A program made the translations under genes and the position numbers. The notes under the pieces were generated by a model. The model was not told the origin of the DNA. It was given only the letters and a program-made list of their open reading frames with translations, and did not search any database. Of a stretch of DNA of 5,477 bases, positions 1 through 5,356 are shown one piece after another. The stretch comes from Anaerolineales bacterium (GTDB lineage: Bacteria > Chloroflexota > Anaerolineae > Anaerolineales > DRMV01): contig WFVP01000073.1 in the NCBI GenBank assembly GCA_015491595.1, forward strand, positions 1-5,477. The letters run 5' to 3'. Each line of letters starts with the position of its first letter. The stretch's first letter is position 1.

Positions 1-24
1 GCGTCAGATGTGTATAAGAGACAG
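1..24 (+). other. Residual Nextera/Tn5 sequencing adapter (not genomic)
   Basis: Bases 6-24 are exactly the 19-base Tn5 mosaic end used in Nextera tagmentation (AGATGTGTATAAGAGACAG). The five bases before it (GCGTC) match the read-1 adapter rather than the read-2 adapter. The mosaic end is at the very first bases and its transferred-strand end points into the window, which is the expected orientation for untrimmed adapter on an assembled contig. Genomic sequence therefore starts at about base 25. A natural transposon end is very unlikely because this is the engineered hyperactive mosaic end together with the synthetic primer tail. Confidence 0.96.
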
Positions 25-80
25 GTATGGCCTCGTTGTGTTCATTCTTGAAAAACGCTTTGCTGAGCACCTGTGGTGAC

Positions 81-109
81 TTGACAAGACGTTCATATCA
101 TGGTATCAC
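81..109 (+). promoter_or_regulatory. Candidate sigma70-type promoter for protease 1
   Basis: A perfect TTGACA -35 hexamer (81-86) is followed by exactly 17 bases and then TATCAC (104-109), which matches the -10 consensus at four of six positions. TG at 101-102 stands one base before the -10 and gives an extended -10 (TGnTATCAC). Transcription would start near 116, leaving a leader of about 50 bases before the ATG at 167. The region is AT-richer than the genes. No operator-like palindrome was recognised around it. The call rests on consensus only. Confidence 0.55.
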
Positions 110-153
110 ATCACACAACTCCCCAAACAACAATGATTTGACACTCTATATTC

Positions 154-159
154 AGGAGG
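154..159 (+). promoter_or_regulatory. Shine-Dalgarno of protease 1
   Basis: AGGAGG stands seven bases before the ATG at 167. This is a full-strength ribosome binding site at optimal spacing. It fixes the start and predicts efficient initiation. Confidence 0.9.
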
Positions 160-166
160 ATGTCCA

Positions 167-2749
167 ATGAAAAGGTGGTTGTGGGGTGCCACTTTGGTCA
201 TTGGTCTCCTTCTGTTGGGCGGCCGGGTACACACGGCCCAGGCCCAACGTTCCGGTGGGGAAATCCCCGCTGGGGCTTTGTATGTGCCGGGTGAAGTGAT
301 TGTGGCCTTCGAAGAAGGGTGGCGGTCAGAGGCTTACCGGGCCCAGGCCAATGCGTTGGCCGAGCGGGTGGGCGCGCAGGTGGTGAAATTGAATCGGAAT
401 TTGGCCTTGTTGCAGGCAGCTGAGGATGTTGACGTATTCGCCCTGGCGGAACAGATCAGCCAGATGGACGGTGTGGCGTATGCTGAGCCGAATTACATTC
501 GTTGGGTTCCCGAAATGGAGCTGGACACAGACAAGGTGGTTGGAGATATTCAGGAGCCCACGGGGGTGACCTTCCGTATTCAAGATGCTCGAACCGGTGA
601 AGTGCGTGAACTCACGTTGGATGTGCGAGATTTGCGTGCCATGAAGGACCTTCGGAGGGGCAAACGGGTGCCGACTTATCCCAATGACCCCAATTTATGG
701 TCTCAATGGGGTTGGGATTACATTGAGGCAGACATAATCTGGCCTGACCGCGCGAAGAACCCGGCGGTGTGTGTCATTGATACTGGCGTGGATCGGGGGC
801 ATCCTGAATTGCGGGGCCGAGTGGTGCGCGGTTATGATTTTGTGAATGAGGACCGACGGCCAGACGATGACCATGGTCATGGCACTCATGTCGCGGGCAC
901 GATTGCCGCGAAGCTCAATAACAAAAAGGGTTTCGCGGGGATTTCTACCGCCAAAATCGTGCCGGTGAAGGTGCTTTCAGCCCAGGGTTGGGGCACGGCT
1001 TATGACATCGCTCAGGGTATCTATTACTGTGCCGACCGTCGGGATGTGAAGGTCATCAATATGAGCCTGGGCGGCTCCATAGCGAGCCGGACGGAATACG
1101 ATGCCCTGGATTATGCCATCAATGTCAAGGGCAAGCTGGTGGTTGCGGCAGCCGGGAACAGCGGCCGGGCGTATTGGGACCGGGATGGGAGCAACTCAAT
1201 TGTGCCCGGTACCACTGATACCCCCACTTCTTTCCCTGCTGGTTGGGCTGTGCCTTGGGTGTGTAAGGATGGCACCCTGGCGCCTAACGCGCCTACGGTG
1301 GCGGACTGTGCGCCCGGTAATGAGAACACCTTGGCTGATGGTCTCATTTCCGTAGGTGCAGCAGCGGCTCCGCGGCCTTGGTACGCCACGGCGGATGGGG
1401 ACCGAGACGGTTACCTCTGGGTGGATTCCAACGGCAATGGAGTGCAGGATATCGGTGAAGAGCACTGGTCGGCCCGGTGTGCTGCATACTTCTCCAACTA
1501 TGGAGCATGGGTGGAAATCGTTGCTCCTGGTGAGGACATTCTCTCCACCCTGCCCACCAGTTATAACTTCTATGCCCGATACTTCTGGGGCTCTGATTTG
1601 GACGGTGACGGTTATGAGTCTTGGAGCGGAACGTCTATGGCCACGCCTCATGTGGCCGCGGCCGCAGCCCGGGCCTGGAGTGTGTTCAAGACGGAAACCA
1701 ACGTCCAGATTGCGAACCGTCTGGTGAATACGGGAGACGCTCTGGTGTTGGTAAGCGACCCGAACATGGTCAGTCCCTGGGAAGGCTACTGGGATACCGG
1801 TTACGCAGGCGAGATGCCCTTCTGTTGGCCTGACGCCACCTATGGTCCCTTGTACGATATGAGCAATGCTTCGTATCTCAATGTGGCTGGAGCCATGGAA
1901 CGCGCGGGTATTGCTGTAGCTGTGAGTGATGCTGTGACGGGCTTACCCTTAAGGAACGCTCGAGTCTTTGCCTTCGACCAGGCGACGGGTAAAGGGAAAG
2001 ACGTGAGTGTGGTGAGCGAGGACAGTCGGTGGACGTTCCTGATCAACCTGCCTGCCGCACCAGGAGGACAAAATTATGACATCAAGGTGGCTCGCAGAGG
2101 CTATACAACCGGTGCAGTCTGGGTGGGCTGGATAAAGGTTTCTCCGGGGTACCTTTGGAGTGATCCCTCGCTGCAATTAGGCGTGCCTCCTCTGGGGCGC
2201 ATTACTGCGGTGTTGAATTGGGCAAATTGGTATACGGATTTAGACCTCTATGTCTGGCTGCCTACCAGCGTTCCCGGTGGCGGGGCTGTGGTTGGCCCTG
2301 GAGGTTCCGGTCATCCTCTGGACATTGGTGTGGGTGAGTTGAGCGATTTCCCGCGAGCCCGATGGAATCGAGATGGCGGTTGGGGTGACTGGTTGAACCT
2401 GGAATCCATGACCATCGTGCCCAAGCCAGGCAAGCCCGACGTGCCTTACTACAACGATGGTCCCACGGATGCCTATTCCTTCCTGGTCACGGACTATGGA
2501 ACGGGAGATTTGAACCAATACGCCATCGTGCGCATCTGGGCCAAAGGGAAGATTGTCGGCGTCCTGGAGACCAATGCAGCCTGCACCGGTGGCGAACCCT
2601 GGTGGTATGTGGGTGATATTGTATTGAACACCTTCATCCCGGTGGACCAATGTGGTACCGGTGCGGCGGCTCCCGGCGGTATCTGGCCTTATGCCGAAAC
2701 CGGGGGTACGGGTGGCATCTTTGGACAACCCACCGACACCAACAAGTAG
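167..2749 (+). CDS. Secreted multidomain subtilisin-like (S8) serine protease with calcium-loop insertions
   Basis: An endopeptidase of the subtilase family, predicted to be exported and released. Residues 1-26 are a Sec signal (MKR, hydrophobic core, AQA before the likely cut). Residues 38-110 are a prodomain that starts VPGEVIVAF and ends AEPNYI; a charged stretch of about 60 residues (112-171, with the basic RRGKR at 163-167) separates it from the protease domain. The catalytic set is complete: Asp205 (VIDTGVD), His238 (HGHGTHVAG), oxyanion Asn331 (AAAGNSG) and Ser490 (SGTSMATPH). Between Asn and Ser the domain is enlarged by roughly 80 residues, with EF-hand-like loops at 410-431 and a DxDxDG loop at 477-482. 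Residues 584-660 resemble a carboxypeptidase-regulatory/CNA-B-like beta module. Residues 677-826 (LNWANWYTDLDLYVWLP) resemble a YfaP/DUF2135 or PPC-type beta-sandwich. There are eight cysteines: 202, 288, 366, 381, 438, 553, 806 and 829. No C-terminal anchor is seen. The start is set by AGGAGG seven bases upstream, and a terminator follows. Substrate is unknown; the protease call is firm and the C-terminal module names are tentative. Confidence 0.95.
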   Translation: MKRWLWGATLVIGLLLLGGRVHTAQAQRSGGEIPAGALYVPGEVIVAFEEGWRSEAYRAQANALAERVGAQVVKLNRNLALLQAAEDVDVFALAEQISQMDGVAYAEPNYIRWVPEMELDTDKVVGDIQEPTGVTFRIQDARTGEVRELTLDVRDLRAMKDLRRGKRVPTYPNDPNLWSQWGWDYIEADIIWPDRAKNPAVCVIDTGVDRGHPELRGRVVRGYDFVNEDRRPDDDHGHGTHVAGTIAAKLNNKKGFAGISTAKIVPVKVLSAQGWGTAYDIAQGIYYCADRRDVKVINMSLGGSIASRTEYDALDYAINVKGKLVVAAAGNSGRAYWDRDGSNSIVPGTTDTPTSFPAGWAVPWVCKDGTLAPNAPTVADCAPGNENTLADGLISVGAAAAPRPWYATADGDRDGYLWVDSNGNGVQDIGEEHWSARCAAYFSNYGAWVEIVAPGEDILSTLPTSYNFYARYFWGSDLDGDGYESWSGTSMATPHVAAAAARAWSVFKTETNVQIANRLVNTGDALVLVSDPNMVSPWEGYWDTGYAGEMPFCWPDATYGPLYDMSNASYLNVAGAMERAGIAVAVSDAVTGLPLRNARVFAFDQATGKGKDVSVVSEDSRWTFLINLPAAPGGQNYDIKVARRGYTTGAVWVGWIKVSPGYLWSDPSLQLGVPPLGRITAVLNWANWYTDLDLYVWLPTSVPGGGAVVGPGGSGHPLDIGVGELSDFPRARWNRDGGWGDWLNLESMTIVPKPGKPDVPYYNDGPTDAYSFLVTDYGTGDLNQYAIVRIWAKGKIVGVLETNAACTGGEPWWYVGDIVLNTFIPVDQCGTGAAAPGGIWPYAETGGTGGIFGQPTDTNK

Positions 2750-2772
2750 ACCCGCTGGCGAAGAAGAGTCGG

Positions 2773-2812
2773 AAGGGGAGGGTATACTTTGTATGCCCTC
2801 CCCTTTTGTTTT
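2773..2812 (+). terminator. Strong rho-independent terminator after protease 1
   Basis: The arm at 2773-2787 pairs with 2791-2805: fifteen base pairs, all Watson-Crick except one T-G wobble, with a three-base TTT loop. The lower ten pairs are AAGGGGAGGG against CCCTCCCCTT. The stem runs into TT-G-TTTT (2806-2812) and a further T-rich stretch. It starts 24 bases after the stop codon of protease 1. On the opposite strand no T run follows the stem, so it should work only rightward. Confidence 0.9.
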
Positions 2813-2838
2813 CATCTTTTCCGGACAAGAAGAGAATC

Positions 2839-2848
2839 GGGAGAAGGG
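2839..2848 (+). promoter_or_regulatory. Shine-Dalgarno that decides the start of protease 2
   Basis: GGGAG (2839-2843) lies eight bases before the ATG at 2852, and a second purine core, AAGGG (2844-2848), lies three bases before it. Either can serve. The in-frame ATG at 2885 has only a weak AAGAAG ahead of it, and the in-frame TTG at 2789 begins inside the terminator loop. Together these favour 2852. Confidence 0.65.
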
Positions 2849-2851
2849 TGT

Positions 2852-5356
2852 ATGTTTCAGCCGAAGAATCCTCTTCCAAGAAGAATGGGATATCGTCCCG
2901 GATGGCTTGGACTGCTGGTGCTTCTTGGCGGGTTCCTCCTTGGAGGCTTTTCCTTTCCCAGTATCGGGATGCCCGTAACCCTAACGGCCACGGAAGGTCC
3001 TGGGGAGAGCCCGTCAGATTCAGCGACGTGGGTGCCCGGCGAAATCATCGTGGCCTGGCGTGAAGGTCTGTCTGCTTCAGCCCTGAATCTTCCTGAGGGT
3101 GCCCGATGGAAACCCGTGCGGGAAGAATGGCAGCGATTAGGCGTGGGGGTGGTCGAGGTACCCGTAGGCCAGGGGGACGTCTTTCTGGAGAAGTTGCGTC
3201 GTTTACCTGGTGTGCGTTATGTCGAGCGTAATTACGAGGTCCGGGCCCAATTGATTCCTGACGATCCTTTATGGCCCCAGCAGTATGGCCCGCAACATGT
3301 GCAGGCCCCCGCAGCCTGGGACGTGACCGTAGGTACAGGAGATGTGATCGTAGCCATCGTGGATTCGGGCATTGATGCCGCGCACCCCGAATTCTCTGGG
3401 CGATTGTTGCCGGGGTATGATTTTGTGGAGGATGACCCTGTACCTCAAGATTTGTGCGGTCATGGTACCCAGGTGGCAGGTATTGCGGCGGCTACGGGGA
3501 ACAATGCCGAAGGCATCGCTGGCATTGCTTGGGAAGTGGGCTTACTGCCCATCCGTGTGTTGGATGCCGATTGCGTCGGTTCGACCGCTGATGTGGCTGC
3601 AGGTATCGTGGCCGCGGTGGAGCGGGGGGCGCGTGTCATCAACCTGAGTCTGGGTACGCTGGTGGATGTCAATGTGTTGCGGGACGCCACTTACTACGCC
3701 TATACCCGTGGCGTAGCCCTCATCGCCGCGGCCGGGAATACGGGGGGACCGTTGGCCTATCCCGCCCGTTACGATTGGGTTTTGGCCGTGGGGGCAACGG
3801 ATGCAGGCGATGCTCGGGCTTCTTTCTCTGCCCAGGGCCCTGAGTTGGATTTGATGGCCCCCGGTGTGGACATCCTCTCCACCATGCCGTTGGGTTCCAA
3901 TGCTTTTGGCAAGAATCCCGGGTATGACCGTTTGAGTGGCACCTCCATGGCCGCCCCTCATGTGGCCGGTGCAGCGGCCCTGCTGGCCTCGCAACCGGGT
4001 TTCGAGTCTCCGGATGCCTTATATCAAGCCCTCCTGCAAACAGCGCTGGATTTAGATGTTCCTGGACGGGACGACGAAACAGGTTACGGTTTGTTGCAAA
4101 TTGCCGATGCCCTGGCTTACACCCCTGTACTTTCGCCCACCCCCACTCCCACACCCCTTCCTGTCTCGTATGACGTCCTTGACTGGCGATTTTGTCCCAA
4201 TCGGGTCACCTTTCAGTGGCGGGATGCTAAAGCTGAGGGAAGCATGGTTCCCCTCTTTTCTGGAGATGATTCCGTTACCCTCCCTCTCCCCTTCCCCTTT
4301 GTTTTTGGAGGACGAACCTATACCTCGGTCCGTGTAACTCCCGATGGTTACCTCACCTTTGATGGTGAAGGCGGCATTGGCGAGAACTTCTTCCTGCCCG
4401 GTATTGCCCAACCGAACAACTTCTTGGCCGTTTACTGGGACGACTTACGTGTGGACCCTACCCAAGGACGGCAGATATATCAAGCGACGCTGGGCGAGGC
4501 ACCCAACCGGGAATTCGTCATTCAATGGGACAATGTGGCTTATTGCATACAAGAATGGTCATATGGGTGTCGGTTATGGGGCGGGAGTTTGACCTTCCAA
4601 GTGGTGCTCTTCGAGGATTCTCAGGAAATCCTCTTCCAGTATCGATGGCTCTCTTCGTCGGCTCGCGGAGGGGCATCGGCGACCATCGGTTTGGAATACG
4701 CCGATGGCCATGAAGCCGTGATGTGGAGCTATAATCAAGCGGGCGCGATCGAAAATCGCGCCGCGTTGCGTTTCGTGCCTTATTCCGGTACCCCGCCCTC
4801 TCGCGATTGTGCCTTTTTTGTGGAACGCATTACTGGAGGCGATGTGTACTGGCAACCGCCCTTTTGCGTTATTCTCCCTACCACGCTCCGCTATACTCCG
4901 GCTGTGTTACGCATCGCCGCCCCATTGACGCGTGCTCCCGCTCTGCCGGAGAACTGGCTGGATTTAGGTCGTAAAGCCGATATCCGCCTACAATACGTTC
5001 CTCCTCCCCCTTTATCGCCATGGCCTGAGGTCTATGTCTGTTATCAATACACGGCTGCTGACCTCTTGAAAGCCGGGGGACGTCCCGAGAATTTGTTCCT
5101 GGCTGTATATGATGCCTCCAAGGGACGATGGCAGGCCCTACCAACCTCCGTTAATCGGGCGCAACGCATCATTTTTGCCCGTGCCCCTCATTTTTCCTTT
5201 TACGCTGTGGCCACCCGGGCGCCTCAAAGCCTGCCGGTGACAGGTGGCAACCCGAGTGGGACCGTTCTCCGCCCTCCCGGTCTGGGGCTTTTACTTGGTG
5301 GGATGTCCCTCTTCGGGGTGGGAGGGTATCTCCTGTGGAAACGAGGAAGATCATGA
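2852..5356 (+). CDS. Cell-surface-anchored subtilisin-like (S8) serine protease with LPXTG-type sorting signal
   Basis: A subtilase-family endopeptidase predicted to be exported and held at the cell surface (834 aa from ATG 2852; a start at 2885 would give 823). The basic N terminus (RRMGYR) precedes a hydrophobic export segment at 19-35. Residues 60-128 are a prodomain (WVPGEIIVAW to RYVERNY) like that of protease 1. The catalytic domain spans about 135-420 with Asp171 (VDSGID), His204 (GHGTQVAG), oxyanion Asn296 (AAAGNTGG) and Ser365 (SGTSMAAPH). A Pro-Thr linker (428-437) leads to a beta-rich module at 440-643 that contains LPLPFPFVFGG, PDGYLTF and PNNFLAVYWDDL, of a type seen C-terminal to extracellular proteases. 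A second beta-rich module (651-787) ends HFSFYAVA; I cannot name it. LPVTG at 794-798, a hydrophobic segment at 810-829 and the tail KRGRS form a sortase-type signal. Eight cysteines are present; Cys202 and Cys241 may pair. No clear promoter lies between the terminator and the start. The stop overlaps the next start as ATGA. The substrate is unknown. Confidence 0.94.
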   Translation: MFQPKNPLPRRMGYRPGWLGLLVLLGGFLLGGFSFPSIGMPVTLTATEGPGESPSDSATWVPGEIIVAWREGLSASALNLPEGARWKPVREEWQRLGVGVVEVPVGQGDVFLEKLRRLPGVRYVERNYEVRAQLIPDDPLWPQQYGPQHVQAPAAWDVTVGTGDVIVAIVDSGIDAAHPEFSGRLLPGYDFVEDDPVPQDLCGHGTQVAGIAAATGNNAEGIAGIAWEVGLLPIRVLDADCVGSTADVAAGIVAAVERGARVINLSLGTLVDVNVLRDATYYAYTRGVALIAAAGNTGGPLAYPARYDWVLAVGATDAGDARASFSAQGPELDLMAPGVDILSTMPLGSNAFGKNPGYDRLSGTSMAAPHVAGAAALLASQPGFESPDALYQALLQTALDLDVPGRDDETGYGLLQIADALAYTPVLSPTPTPTPLPVSYDVLDWRFCPNRVTFQWRDAKAEGSMVPLFSGDDSVTLPLPFPFVFGGRTYTSVRVTPDGYLTFDGEGGIGENFFLPGIAQPNNFLAVYWDDLRVDPTQGRQIYQATLGEAPNREFVIQWDNVAYCIQEWSYGCRLWGGSLTFQVVLFEDSQEILFQYRWLSSSARGGASATIGLEYADGHEAVMWSYNQAGAIENRAALRFVPYSGTPPSRDCAFFVERITGGDVYWQPPFCVILPTTLRYTPAVLRIAAPLTRAPALPENWLDLGRKADIRLQYVPPPPLSPWPEVYVCYQYTAADLLKAGGRPENLFLAVYDASKGRWQALPTSVNRAQRIIFARAPHFSFYAVATRAPQSLPVTGGNPSGTVLRPPGLGLLLGGMSLFGVGGYLLWKRGRS
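4742..4762. repeat. Perfect 8-bp GC-rich inverted repeat inside protease 2
   Basis: GGCGCGAT (4742-4749) and ATCGCGCC (4755-4762) are exact reverse complements around the five-base loop CGAAA. It lies in the coding sequence near residues 631-637 of protease 2, at the end of the first beta-rich module. No T run follows, so it is not an intrinsic terminator. It could be an mRNA hairpin or chance in GC-rich coding DNA. Confidence 0.6.
5343..5347 (+). promoter_or_regulatory. Shine-Dalgarno of the lipoprotein gene
   Basis: GAGGA sits five bases before the ATG at 5353 and lies inside the last codons of protease 2. Combined with the ATGA stop/start overlap, it points to translational coupling with the upstream gene. 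Confidence 0.6.

Noticed and set aside
6..24. Natural transposon inverted-repeat end
   Set aside because: The sequence is the engineered Tn5 mosaic end joined to the synthetic Nextera read-1 tail at a contig edge, with no transposase or partner end.
138..143. Second TTGACA hexamer just before protease 1
   Set aside because: A -10 at 17 bases would fall at 161-166 (TGTCCA) over the start codon region, which does not match and would leave no leader with the Shine-Dalgarno.
147..152. TATATT as a -10 element
   Set aside because: Transcription would begin at about the Shine-Dalgarno or start codon and remove the strong AGGAGG; no -35 is seen at the right distance upstream.
1196..1651. Minus-strand open frame of 151 codons inside protease 1
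   Set aside because: It lies wholly opposite the catalytic domain of a clear protease, is rich in Arg/Gly/Ser/Thr as expected for antisense translation of GC-rich coding DNA, and shows no recognisable motif.
2240..2815. Minus-strand open frame of 191 codons over the 3' end of protease 1 and the terminator
   Set aside because: It is antisense to a confident gene, starts at or beyond the terminator hairpin, and its translation has no signal, domain or family resemblance.
2789..2851. Upstream in-frame TTG start for protease 2 at 2789 (21 extra residues)
   Set aside because: It would start inside the loop of the intrinsic terminator, with the Shine-Dalgarno region locked in the hairpin, and it adds a non-signal-like MYALPFCFHLF segment. 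ATG 2852 has a purine-rich ribosome site and a normal signal peptide.
4133..4162. C-rich low-complexity repeat
   Set aside because: It is the coding sequence of the Pro-Thr linker between the catalytic and beta domains and is explained by protein composition.
4278..4300. A 23-base pure pyrimidine tract (possible triplex or regulatory element)
   Set aside because: It simply encodes the Leu/Pro/Phe-rich strand LPLPFPF of the beta module; no mirror repeat or other structure supports more.
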